Positions 8,557 through 17,606 of a DNA stretch of 64,000 nt are shown here, piece after piece. How positions within the stretch are numbered: position 1 is the first letter of the stretch; each line of letters begins with the position of its first letter. The notes under the pieces are model-generated. The model ran no database searches. It saw only the letters and a program-made list of their open reading frames with translations, and was not told the DNA's origin. This DNA comes from JBIOHP01 sp044449065 (lineage in GTDB: Bacteria > Bacteroidota > Ignavibacteria > UBA10030 > SZUA-254): contig JBIOHP010000004.1 in the NCBI GenBank assembly GCA_044449065.1, positions 1-64,000 on the forward strand. The letters run 5' to 3'. The translations under genes and the position numbers were made by a program.

Positions 8557-11018
8557 TCAAATAGAGCTTCTTGGCCACTTTTCCCGAAACGAGCCTTCAT
8601 ATTTTTTAAAAATTGTTTTGGATCGGAGAGTAACAAGTAAAAATCTTGAACTTCTAAACTGATATTATCCCGCTTGCTAAAAGTCAGGTGGAAGGTTGGT
8701 ATTAAGAGCCTTCTTAAATAAAGTCGGGGGACAACTGCGCCACGGATACTCTTACCACGTACATCTCTCAAAAAAACCGAATATCGAATTAAATCATCAT
8801 AGTATATTTTGAGGTTATCATTGGGTGGATCAAATTTAGGTGTTTCTCGCAATTCAATTTTGGTCGCAAGCTTTGGGGGGTTCGTCAATAGGTTTTTTGA
8901 TGATACATTTAATATGGCAAGCTTTGAAACTTCTGCAAAGGATTCGATAATTTCCCTCATCCTCTTCCCAGTTTCTGGTGAGGCTTCAATCCGAACCAAA
9001 AAATCATTACCCATTTCTCGTATATTTCTGTCTTGAATTTTCCGATCTATCGGAATTTTTTCGAATTCAATTTTCCCCGTCCCAATTCCTTTCTTTTTTG
9101 CAGAAACAAACATCTCTTTCAATAATCTTAACATTAAGCCTATTTCGCCAGAGCATATATCAACAAAAACTTGAGTTCCCCAATATTTGACATACGACTT
9201 TTTCCCGTTTTTTCCTTTTTCCTTGCGTAAGAGATTGGCTAATTCAGTATCTTCAATTTTGTAGTCCCCGAGAATTATTGAGATATCCTTATGGTCTATT
9301 GATGGACAACTATTTAATCGATTATTTACAATTGCCGTAATAAATTCGCTCTTAACAGCTGGATCTGCATTTAGAAAATATGCCCCAAGATCAATAACGT
9401 CATATTCTCTAGATAATTCCAGTACCTTACCGGAAGCATCCTCAGGATAAATCGATGTTATGCTTTCTGTTGAAATTTTGAAAAAACATTCAGCGTTTCT
9501 TTGAAATAAAATTCTGTTCAGACTTCTTTGAAGAATATTAGGTATTTTGGGGCTGGAATAATCGTCGATGAAAAAGAAAACAGGTTTATTTTGAATATAA
9601 CTGAAACTATTTTGAAGAATCCTTGAAACATCTTTTAGGAAATCTATTTCGTCCACTCCGTTTGTCGGTGATTGCTTTCCCCCAACAACATCATCTCCTC
9701 GCAATTTTCTTTTCATCGATTCAACGTGTGTCATCATTGCATCAAGAGGATCGCTAGAAACTGGTGAAGTGAACTTTAGATTTGGGAAAAAAGTACCAAC
9801 TTTCTCAATGAAAGTTCTTATTTCTTCGCTTTTAATCAAATCACTATTTTGAACTTGTATTATCGAGATGGTTTCCAATATTTCGTACAAAAGACTCAAA
9901 TTTAAATATGCGGCTGTAATTCTCAGTCTTTCCTCAGTCAATTTGTCTTTTAAATATAAATATGGGAACGCGAAAAATAAATCACTACATTGATAATAAA
10001 TACCGATAAACGTATCTTCTCCTCCACTGCCCGATAATAACGCCACTTTTGTACTCAAATTTCTAAAAACCGTAGTCTTCCCACAGCCACGAGGACCTGT
10101 GAAAATTGTGTTGTTCCTTTCAAGAAGATCATTTCTTCCTAAGAAATCCGAACTGTATAATTTTGCAAGTAACTTGAAAGAGTTACCAATTTGCTCACAA
10201 CTAAGATATTCAAATGGGTCCGATAGTTCCTGCAAATGGTTCTCACTATGTTGTTCCAAAGTGGATAACAGTTCTCGGAGTCTCGCAATTAGGTTTTTAG
10301 GTTCGAATACATAAGAACCAACGGTGGGATTTCTTTCGGTGAGCTCCTTCAAGAAAATTTTAAATTTATCATATTTTATTCTATCACGCGAACCTAAGTT
10401 TGGATATTCAATTTTCTCCAATAATACATTGACTATGTCTGCCAAACCAAAATAATCGTCTTTTGGAACCAGATCATTTGCACTACCACCAATACCGAAG
10501 TCGGTGACATAGAAATGCTCCGCCTCTGATTCAATCTCCTGCTCACTTTTGGCGACCAGGATATTTCCCGCATGTAGATCCTCATGATGTATTCCTAAAA
10601 TCTTCATAGCATGAAATACTTGGAGTATTTCTATGATTAATGCTTCAATAAAAGTAATCGAAACTAAATTAGATTTTAACCAATCGTTGAGATTATGTGA
10701 TGAGGGAATGAATTCATATACGATAAAAGCAATTAACTCATTGTCAAAATAAAATACTCCGTGATCTATGTATCTTGGGACTCGAATATTACCCTGAATG
10801 CCGCTCAATTTTATTATCTCATTTTCCCAATTGGGTCGGAGTCTTTTTCCCCGCATTATCTTAATGGCTACTTTTATTTTTTCATTCGGGGTAATATTTC
10901 TCTCTGATCGAAAAACAACTCCTATTTTCCCATGTCCTATTACCTCCTCTAAAAAATATGGCTTACCCGGTATTGCATAATTGCTAAAGTTAATTTCTGC
11001 ATATTCTTTGAAATCCAT
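8553..11018 (-). CDS. Ser/Thr protein kinase fused to ORC/CDC6-like P-loop ATPase
   Basis: An 821-aa cytoplasmic fusion. Residues about 20-250 are a eukaryotic-type kinase with all key positions: glycine loop GHGKIG (28-33), ATP lysine Lys53 in AIK, catalytic loop HEDLHAGN (145-152, Asp147 and Asn152) and DFG (173-175). Residues about 265-821 are an AAA+/STAND-type ATPase with Walker A GPRGCGKT (308-315) and Walker B FFFIDDYS (481-488). The C-terminal LYLRRLLIPTFHL stretch fits the winged-helix end of the bacterial ORC-CDC6-like (Sll1717-type) family. It follows the methyltransferase with a TGATG overlap. I infer a sensor-switch ATPase whose output is phosphorylation; targets are unknown. Confidence 0.85.
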   Translation of the reverse strand: MDFKEYAEINFSNYAIPGKPYFLEEVIGHGKIGVVFRSERNITPNEKIKVAIKIMRGKRLRPNWENEIIKLSGIQGNIRVPRYIDHGVFYFDNELIAFIVYEFIPSSHNLNDWLKSNLVSITFIEALIIEILQVFHAMKILGIHHEDLHAGNILVAKSEQEIESEAEHFYVTDFGIGGSANDLVPKDDYFGLADIVNVLLEKIEYPNLGSRDRIKYDKFKIFLKELTERNPTVGSYVFEPKNLIARLRELLSTLEQHSENHLQELSDPFEYLSCEQIGNSFKLLAKLYSSDFLGRNDLLERNNTIFTGPRGCGKTTVFRNLSTKVALLSGSGGEDTFIGIYYQCSDLFFAFPYLYLKDKLTEERLRITAAYLNLSLLYEILETISIIQVQNSDLIKSEEIRTFIEKVGTFFPNLKFTSPVSSDPLDAMMTHVESMKRKLRGDDVVGGKQSPTNGVDEIDFLKDVSRILQNSFSYIQNKPVFFFIDDYSSPKIPNILQRSLNRILFQRNAECFFKISTESITSIYPEDASGKVLELSREYDVIDLGAYFLNADPAVKSEFITAIVNNRLNSCPSIDHKDISIILGDYKIEDTELANLLRKEKGKNGKKSYVKYWGTQVFVDICSGEIGLMLRLLKEMFVSAKKKGIGTGKIEFEKIPIDRKIQDRNIREMGNDFLVRIEASPETGKRMREIIESFAEVSKLAILNVSSKNLLTNPPKLATKIELRETPKFDPPNDNLKIYYDDLIRYSVFLRDVRGKSIRGAVVPRLYLRRLLIPTFHLTFSKRDNISLEVQDFYLLLSDPKQFLKNMKARFGKSGQEALFE

Positions 11019-12091
11019 CAGTATCCTCTTTTTTGAAATACGAAAGTTGTCTCTTGTATAGTCCCTCTATTTTCCCTACGTGTACGTCTCGTTGAAGGAA
11101 TCGTATTGCGAACGCTGTCAATAAGTTTGAAGTTTCCAGTTATTGCCGATTCAAGAATAATTGAATCTAAACTCTGACTTCTCGCTTCACCCACAATTAG
11201 GATACACAATCCTTTATGCTTCAACAATTTATGCATCTTTTGAAAAAATATTTCTATCAGTTCCTTAAAATTTGATCGCCTATTAAAACTTGGATCGTCG
11301 AATATTTTCCAGTCATTATAACCGAGAATCCAAAGGCGTAATCTATTATCTCTCCCGTAGGAGAGGTTATTCATGTAAGGAGGACTTGTAATACAGGCGT
11401 CTACGGACTCTTTTTTCAATGACAATTCACGGATATCTTTAAGTAAAATTTTATCTATATATTTATTTTTGTTAGATGGTGTTTCCCGAAGTGTTCTAAT
11501 GATTTTTCTGGTTAATCTAACAAATACTGAACGATGGGTGTACAATTCAGGAAATTTTTCTTTTGGAAAGTTTTTATTTCTCAAATATGGAGTTGAATGT
11601 GAAGATGGATACGAAAGAAATCCTATCCGTTGATGATGTAAAATCCCTAATAAGCAAGCTAATTGAAAATTATGCTCATGCTTTTTGAGAATGTTTGAAT
11701 ATGCAAGTGTTTCAATTAGGGTTTTTGGATGAAAAAATGTTCTCACCCATTTGGGAATATCTGAGAGAGATATTTTTTTTTGTAACGTCTTAACTTCCTC
11801 TTCCACTTCCAATAATGTATCGATGGCATCAATATAATTATTCGGTGGGTATAATTTACCTAAGGTAAGTATATTTCCGTACGGGTTTATATCCGAAGCA
11901 ATAATAAATCTATTATGTAATATCGCTTCGAGGGGAATCACCCCAGACCCGGAAAAAGGATCTATAATGATCTCATCTTTTGAAGTATACTCTTGTATCA
12001 AATTATATGCCCTTTCAGGTGATATTCTCCCAATATAGGGGGCTATCTCATGTAGAGGACATTTGGTGAAAAGATGTTGATTTTTTATCAA
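11018..12091 (-). CDS. DNA methyltransferase (TSPPY type, probably cytosine-N4)
   Basis: A 357-aa amino-methyltransferase of DNA. The AdoMet-binding motif I is DPFSGSG (44-50), followed by the acidic ASDINP (65-70). The catalytic motif IV is TSPPY (235-239), about 185 residues later; the region between could hold the target-recognition part. TSPPY favours N4-methylcytosine over N6-methyladenine, though this is not proof. The start is uncertain: the longest frame begins with TTG at 12091, with no good Shine-Dalgarno and no in-frame ATG nearby. It is the first gene of the AT-rich cassette. No restriction endonuclease gene is adjacent, so the modification probably serves the downstream kinase-ATPase system or acts alone. 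Confidence 0.85.
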   Translation of the reverse strand: MIKNQHLFTKCPLHEIAPYIGRISPERAYNLIQEYTSKDEIIIDPFSGSGVIPLEAILHNRFIIASDINPYGNILTLGKLYPPNNYIDAIDTLLEVEEEVKTLQKKISLSDIPKWVRTFFHPKTLIETLAYSNILKKHEHNFQLACLLGILHHQRIGFLSYPSSHSTPYLRNKNFPKEKFPELYTHRSVFVRLTRKIIRTLRETPSNKNKYIDKILLKDIRELSLKKESVDACITSPPYMNNLSYGRDNRLRLWILGYNDWKIFDDPSFNRRSNFKELIEIFFQKMHKLLKHKGLCILIVGEARSQSLDSIILESAITGNFKLIDSVRNTIPSTRRTRRENRGTIQETTFVFQKRGY

Positions 12092-12236
12092 ACTTCTATA
12101 TTCTGTAAATACTCAAATGATGAACAACTATAAAATATCGCTCATATCTTGAAGATAAGCAAACAATCAAAAATTCTAATTCGCCATGTCAGACAACCAA
12201 CACTCTCATTAAGTATATCAGCTACCATAGGATGAT

Positions 12237-12938
12237 TTACAACACTTCCCCAAACGCCCTTACCGGCATTGCAGAAACTTTTTTCCCTTTCACCGGCACA
12301 GCGAAAAAGCGAAATTCCAACCCGAGCAATTTATCGAGATTGCATAAATTTTCCACAACATAAATCTCTTCTTTCAGCAGCCACGAATGCGCGGGCCGTT
12401 CGGGATCGTGGTGGTCGTCTATATTAATCGTATCCACGCCGGCGAGTTTTACCTTTGCGTCAAGCAGGTACCTGATCACCTCGCGTGAGATAAACGGGTA
12501 CGCGTGATATTCCGGCTTGGCAAACCCGCCTTCGGGATTCCAGTATTTATCCCATCCAAAATTGAACAGCACGGCTTTGCCTCGAAGGTTCTCTTTTGGA
12601 GGCATCGCGTTCGTTTTCACTGAATCATAGGGCTTCATTCCACGCACATCGATGACGATACCGGGGAGGATAAGATCGTCCAACTTCATTTGAGATATAT
12701 CTTTCATACCGGGATAGCGATGGTAGGGGGAATCGATGTACGTGCCGATTGAGGTGTGGAATTTCATCTCCGTTATTTCGAATGCCGCTTTTCCCTCATA
12801 TTTTAGAGCGCTTTGGGCGTGGGTGAGGAAGGGTTTTATGGAGACGGTGAATTGGGTAGCGCTACCGTCTTCGTTCTTCATCTTGAAGCCCGGCATGCCG
12901 TCTTCAAGCGTGTGGCTGAGGTCTATAAACGTGCTCAT
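12237..12938 (-). CDS. Cyclase family (kynurenine formamidase-like) metal hydrolase
   Basis: About 233 aa. I place the start at the ATG at 12938, giving MSTFIDLSHTLEDGMPGF, because AGGGA lies about 9 nt upstream; the frame stays open for 14 codons further. The family uses a metal bound by a HxGTHxDxPxH-type motif to hydrolyse amides. Here the corresponding stretch is SIGTYIDSPYH, so the Asp and the last His are kept but the first two histidines read as Ser and Tyr. Tyr at this point is known in a subgroup. The later DTINIDDHHDPERPAH region is conserved. The substrate is not predictable. It is divergent from the amidohydrolase genes. Confidence 0.8.
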   Translation of the reverse strand: MSTFIDLSHTLEDGMPGFKMKNEDGSATQFTVSIKPFLTHAQSALKYEGKAAFEITEMKFHTSIGTYIDSPYHRYPGMKDISQMKLDDLILPGIVIDVRGMKPYDSVKTNAMPPKENLRGKAVLFNFGWDKYWNPEGGFAKPEYHAYPFISREVIRYLLDAKVKLAGVDTINIDDHHDPERPAHSWLLKEEIYVVENLCNLDKLLGLEFRFFAVPVKGKKVSAMPVRAFGEVL

Positions 12939-13163
12939 ATATCTTTTCCCTAATAATTTACGTAAACCAATGTAGCTCAACTAGAGTCAAAATGTACGTG
13001 GTACCGTTCGCCGGTAAGTATTATAATAAATTCTTAATAATCTTGCTTTTCCACATCCAATAAAGTATCTTTTTTAATCATTTTATCTCATGGGTATGGA
13101 GAATCTCGTTTGTCTCCGCCCTTACGGGTGTGATTAATAGTATGAAGGAGAAGGAGTTTAAAT

Positions 13164-16100
13164 ATGGTTCATGGTAAGTCGGTTTTAATGATGTTTGTAT
13201 TGGTCTTGTTGTTTGTTATCACCGCCAGTTATTCACAGCCGCAAATAGCCCCGCCCGTCGGGATACGGCATAACACCCCAACCGTGCATGCGTTCACAAA
13301 TGCCCGGATCGTGACAGCGCCGGGGATAATCATAGAAAAGGGAACATTGGTGATTCGTGACGGTATCATTATTGCGGTGGGAGCGGACGTGGAAATTCCC
13401 GCGGACGCGAGACGCTGGGATATGACCGGAATGACAATCTATCCCGGACTCATCGACAGCTATTCCGATTTCGGAATGCCGAAAAAGCCGCAACAGGGTT
13501 TCGGTATGGGCGGAGGGGAACAGCAGCCCAAACCACCTGAAGCGAGAGGTCCCAAGCACTGGAACAATAACGTTCTCTCCGGCACGAACGCGGAAGAGCT
13601 CTTCATGCCCGACGCAAAAGCAGCGGAAAAATTACGCGGCATTGGATTCACTACCGTTCATGTCGTTCCTCAAAAAGGAATTTTTCACGGTACAACCGCC
13701 CTCTTCGATCTCGGCGACGATACGCCAAACGATCTTTTAGTCAAACCTGCAATAGGGCAGTACGTGACAATTGAGACAAGCAGCGACGACGGCTATCCCA
13801 ATTCACTGATGGGAGCGGTTGCATTAATACGGCAGACATTCATTGACGCGCTGTGGCACAAATCGGCTATGGAAATCTCGGCGAAAAATCCGTCGATACC
13901 GAAACCGGAATTTGTGCCTGAACTTGCGGCTTTAGAAGCAGCCGCTACGGGCAAAGAACCTGTTATCTTTGAAACTACGGATGAACTCAGCTTGCTCCGC
14001 GCCGGACGCATTGCGGATGAATTTCATCTGAAATGGTGGGCGCGGGGATCGGGTTCCGAGTACCGCCGCCTCGACGCGGTGAAGAAAACAGGCGTACCGA
14101 TTCTCCTTCCCGTCGCATATCCGGAAACGCCATCGGTGCAAACGCCTGAAGAAGCTCTTAACATCTCGCTCCAGGATCTCCGGTACTGGGATGAAGCTCC
14201 GGATAATGCAAAAAAACTCGCCGATGCGGGGATCACCTTTGTGTTCACAACAGCGAAGCTCAAAGACGCCGGTTTATTTATGGGAAATCTCCGGAAAGCG
14301 ATCGAGCGCGGTCTCACCGCCGATCAGGCGCTTGCAGCGTTAACCACAACGCCTGCGAAGTTGTTCGGCGTCAATAATAAAATCGGTTCGCTCGAAGCGG
14401 GAAAGACGGCGAACTTTGTCGTTGCGGATGGAGATCTCTTCAACGAAAAAACAAAAGTGATGGAGACATGGGTGGAGGGAAAACGGTATGAAGTGAAAGC
14501 GAAACCCCAGCTCGATCCCCGCGGCAAGTGGGCTGCAAAATTTACCGGCGCGCCGGTTGATTCCTTTACGCTCTCAATCAAAGGAGATATCGATAAACCA
14601 GAAGGGAACATCACGGTAAAAGGAAAAGACACAAAACTCACAACGCTTAATGTTTCCGATCTTCGTATTGCGTTATCTTTCAGCGGCGATTCTCTCAGCA
14701 TGAGCGGTATCATACGTTTAACTGCTACAGCGACCGGCAATACACTCATCGGCACAGGTGAATTGCCCGATGGTAAATCGATACAATGGAATGCCGTCCG
14801 CACCGAAGCGTTCAAGCCGGCTCCCGATACATCGAAACCGAAGCCGCCCGCAAAATCGTCGTTCAGTGTCGTCTATCCGGACGGGGAATTCGGCCGGAGC
14901 AAACCGCCTGAACAGCCCTCCGCCTTGCTCGTAAAAGGCGCGACAATCTGGACAAGCGGTCCGAAAGGAAACATCGAAAATGGCGATTTATTGATTGAGA
15001 AAGGCAAGATTAAGGAGGTTGGTCAGAACCTTGAAGCCCCCGCTGACGCCGTTATTATTGATGGAAAAGGCAAGCAGGTGACTCCGGGGATTATTGATTG
15101 TCATTCCCATTCGGCGGCAGCAGGGAGTGTGAATGAAACGGGAAAAACGATCACTTCGGAAGTCAGAATCGGCGACGTCATTGATTGCGACGACATCAGT
15201 ATCTATCGCGAGCTGGCAAACGGCACAACGGAAGCGAATGTTCTTCACGGCTCGGCGAACCCGATCGGCGGGCATAATCAAGTAATTAAAATGCGCTGGG
15301 GAGCGTTGCCGGAAGAGATGAAATTTGACGGGGCGATGCCCGGCATAAAATTCGCGCTTGGCGAGAATCCGAAGGGGAGTAACTGGGGCGACCGTTACAA
15401 TACCCGCTATCCTCAAACGCGCGAGGGCGTCGAGCAGATCATCCGTGATGAATTTAAATCTGCGCGGGATTACATGAAGGCGCAGAAAGAGTATGAAGAC
15501 GGGAAAATAAAAATTCCCCCGAGGCGCAACCTGCAAACCGAAGCTCTTGCAGAAGTGCTCGAAGGCAAACGCCTTGTGCATGCCCATTCATACCGGCAGG
15601 ATGAAATTCTCATGCTGATGCGCGTCGCCGATGATTTTGGATTCAAGGTAGGAACATTTCAGCATGTGCTGGAAGGATATAAGGTTGCCGATCAACTCGC
15701 CGCGCATGGCGCCGGAGCATCGTGCTTCAGCGATTGGTGGGCATATAAATTCGAAGTGTACGACGCCATCCCCTACAACGGCGTTCTTATGCACAACCAG
15801 GGCGTGGTTGTCTCGTATAATTCCGATAGCGATGAGCAGGCGTGCAGGTTAAACACCGAGGCGGCAAAAGCGGTAAAGTATGGTGGGGTTCCTCCTCAGG
15901 ATGCGTTAAAATTTGTCACGCTTAATCCTGCCATCCAGTTGCATATCGATAAAAATGTCGGATCGCTGGAACCCGGTAAAGACGCGGATTTCGTCATTTG
16001 GAGCGGAGATCCTCTCTCCTCGTATAGCATTGCCGAACAAACTTGGATTGACGGCAAAAAATACTTCGACCGCGAGGAAGATCTCAAAGCGCAGGACGAA

Positions 16101-16238
16101 ATCCAAAAAGAACGGGCGGTGTTAATACAGAAAGCGCTCGGAGGAAAGAAAGAATCGGGCGGCAGTCCCGCAGGGCCGGCTCCTAAAAAGGAGCGATATT
16201 CCTGTCAGGATGAAGAAATGGGAAAGGGGAGCAGATAA
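13164..16238 (+). CDS. Secreted double amidohydrolase (one degenerate, one intact domain)
   Basis: A 1024-aa protein with an N-terminal signal peptide (cleavage near residue 24, ASYSQ) and two amidohydrolase-superfamily halves joined by a beta-rich linker (about 430-590). In the first half the motif that should read PGLIDxHxH is YPGLIDSYSDFG, lacking both metal histidines. In the second half the motif is intact as TPGIIDCHSH (about residue 640), with further ligands in VHAHSY and FQHVLEGY. So only the C-terminal half is likely to be catalytic. GAAGGAG 8 nt before the ATG supports the start. It runs directly into a second amidohydrolase gene. Substrates may be cyclic dipeptides, imides or similar. 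Confidence 0.88.
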   Translation: MVHGKSVLMMFVLVLLFVITASYSQPQIAPPVGIRHNTPTVHAFTNARIVTAPGIIIEKGTLVIRDGIIIAVGADVEIPADARRWDMTGMTIYPGLIDSYSDFGMPKKPQQGFGMGGGEQQPKPPEARGPKHWNNNVLSGTNAEELFMPDAKAAEKLRGIGFTTVHVVPQKGIFHGTTALFDLGDDTPNDLLVKPAIGQYVTIETSSDDGYPNSLMGAVALIRQTFIDALWHKSAMEISAKNPSIPKPEFVPELAALEAAATGKEPVIFETTDELSLLRAGRIADEFHLKWWARGSGSEYRRLDAVKKTGVPILLPVAYPETPSVQTPEEALNISLQDLRYWDEAPDNAKKLADAGITFVFTTAKLKDAGLFMGNLRKAIERGLTADQALAALTTTPAKLFGVNNKIGSLEAGKTANFVVADGDLFNEKTKVMETWVEGKRYEVKAKPQLDPRGKWAAKFTGAPVDSFTLSIKGDIDKPEGNITVKGKDTKLTTLNVSDLRIALSFSGDSLSMSGIIRLTATATGNTLIGTGELPDGKSIQWNAVRTEAFKPAPDTSKPKPPAKSSFSVVYPDGEFGRSKPPEQPSALLVKGATIWTSGPKGNIENGDLLIEKGKIKEVGQNLEAPADAVIIDGKGKQVTPGIIDCHSHSAAAGSVNETGKTITSEVRIGDVIDCDDISIYRELANGTTEANVLHGSANPIGGHNQVIKMRWGALPEEMKFDGAMPGIKFALGENPKGSNWGDRYNTRYPQTREGVEQIIRDEFKSARDYMKAQKEYEDGKIKIPPRRNLQTEALAEVLEGKRLVHAHSYRQDEILMLMRVADDFGFKVGTFQHVLEGYKVADQLAAHGAGASCFSDWWAYKFEVYDAIPYNGVLMHNQGVVVSYNSDSDEQACRLNTEAAKAVKYGGVPPQDALKFVTLNPAIQLHIDKNVGSLEPGKDADFVIWSGDPLSSYSIAEQTWIDGKKYFDREEDLKAQDEIQKERAVLIQKALGGKKESGGSPAGPAPKKERYSCQDEEMGKGSR

Positions 16239-16239
16239 C

Positions 16240-17598
16240 ATGAAAACGATTACGACTCTCATTGCTGCGGTATTTATTGCATCGTTCTTATTTCTTTCAT
16301 CGGCGCCGGCGGCAGAAATCCCGGCAGCGCGACAGGATCATCCCATCGCGATAACCGGCGCAACTATCCATACGGTGAGCGGCAGGGAAATAGAACACGG
16401 CACAATCCTGTTCGACAAGGGGAAAATTATCGCGTTAGGAACTGACGTCCAAATTCCCAGCGGCGCGGAGATTATCGACGCAACCGGAAAACACGTTTAC
16501 CCTGGAATGATCGACGCGCGTTCAATTATCGGTTTGACAGAAATTGAATCTGTCCGGGCGACGAACGATATTTCGGAGGTTGGAGATATTAATTCAAATA
16601 TCAAACCCGAGGTGGCGATCAATCCGGAAAGCGATCTTATTCCGGTGACCCGGGCTAACGGGGTTACTATGGCGGCGATATTCCCCGGGGGCGGAACCAT
16701 CTCCGGCTCTGCCGCGCTCATCGAGCTCGATGGGTGGACATGGGAAGATATGACTTACAAATCGCCGGTTGGCATGCGCGTAAATTGGCCCTCGATGGCG
16801 ATCAATCACGCATGGTGGGAGAGGAGATCGGAAGAGGATCAGAAAAAAGACCGCGATAAAGCGTTGGATGGACTGAGGAATGCTTTCAAAGAAGCGCGCG
16901 CATATTTAAAAGCAAAACATTCCGAAGGCAATTCATCCGTTCCGTATCATAACGTCGATATGCGATGGGATGCTCTGGAACCCGTGATCGAAGGAAAAAT
17001 TCCCGTGTTTGTCGATGCGGAAGAAATCCAACAAATTGAAGCCGCGGTGGCGTGGGCTGATCAGGAGCAGATCAAACTGGTGATCCTCGGCGGATATGAT
17101 TCATGGCGCGCCGCGGATTTGCTGAAGGCGAAGAAGATCCCGGTAATTGTAAATCCGATTATGCAGCTTCCCTGGCGCCGCTTTGAACAATACGATATGG
17201 CACAATCGCTGCCGAAACGATTGCATGATGCAGGTGTAACATTTTGTATCGCCGGCGATGGCGGGGCGTCGAACGAGCGTAATCTTCCCTACCACGCCGC
17301 GATGGCTGCCGGTCACGGATTGCCAAAAGACGAAGCGTTAAAAGCCGTTACTCTTTATCCCGCTCAAATACTCGGCGTCGCCGATAAAGTCGGTTCGCTC
17401 GATCTCGGCAAAGATGCAACGCTGATTGTCACCACAGGCGACCCTCTCGAAATCAGCTCGAACGTGGAGATGGAATTTATCCAGGGAAAGAAAATTGCTC
17501 TTACCACGCGCCATACGCGTTTGTATGAGAAATATAAAATCAAATATGAACAACAAAAAGCCGCGGGAAGCGGCTCATTGAAAAAAGCCGGAGAATAA
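16240..17598 (+). CDS. Secreted amidohydrolase-like protein, metal site degenerate
   Basis: About 452 aa, starting at the ATG at 16240, which follows a GGAAAGGGGAG ribosome-binding site and gives a clean signal peptide ending SAPAAE. The frame is open from 16210, but that would overlap the preceding gene and add a charged N-terminus. The fold is amidohydrolase-like, with the C-terminal VGSLDLGKDATLIVTTGDPL typical of the family. The motif expected as PGxIDxHxH reads YPGMIDARSIIG, so the metal-binding histidines are missing. Only 1 bp separates it from the upstream double amidohydrolase, so they are co-transcribed. It may be a non-catalytic partner subunit. Confidence 0.85.
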   Translation: MKTITTLIAAVFIASFLFLSSAPAAEIPAARQDHPIAITGATIHTVSGREIEHGTILFDKGKIIALGTDVQIPSGAEIIDATGKHVYPGMIDARSIIGLTEIESVRATNDISEVGDINSNIKPEVAINPESDLIPVTRANGVTMAAIFPGGGTISGSAALIELDGWTWEDMTYKSPVGMRVNWPSMAINHAWWERRSEEDQKKDRDKALDGLRNAFKEARAYLKAKHSEGNSSVPYHNVDMRWDALEPVIEGKIPVFVDAEEIQQIEAAVAWADQEQIKLVILGGYDSWRAADLLKAKKIPVIVNPIMQLPWRRFEQYDMAQSLPKRLHDAGVTFCIAGDGGASNERNLPYHAAMAAGHGLPKDEALKAVTLYPAQILGVADKVGSLDLGKDATLIVTTGDPLEISSNVEMEFIQGKKIALTTRHTRLYEKYKIKYEQQKAAGSGSLKKAGE

Positions 17599-17606
17599 GA
17601 AAATTC

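Larger units (their letters stand above)
7447..12091 (-). other. AT-rich three-gene cassette: methyltransferase, kinase-ATPase, CARF-like protein (candidate defence system)
   Basis: Three genes on the minus strand, in the order methyltransferase, kinase-ATPase, CARF-like protein. They are joined by 1-nt and 4-nt overlaps, so they are almost certainly one transcript with coupled translation. The DNA is markedly richer in A and T than the genes on both sides, which suggests acquisition. It lies between the phosphatase gene (ends 7407) and the cyclase gene (ends 12237 on the minus strand). No integrase, tRNA or flanking direct repeat was seen. A self-modifying DNA methylase, a STAND/ORC-type ATPase and a signalling-type third gene are typical parts of anti-phage systems; the function is inferred. 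Confidence 0.6.

Noticed and set aside
7447..12091. Cassette as a prophage remnant or BREX/Pgl system
   Set aside because: No integrase, capsid, terminase or lysis gene is present. The BREX markers PglX, PglZ and BrxL are missing, so only the general resemblance in parts remains.
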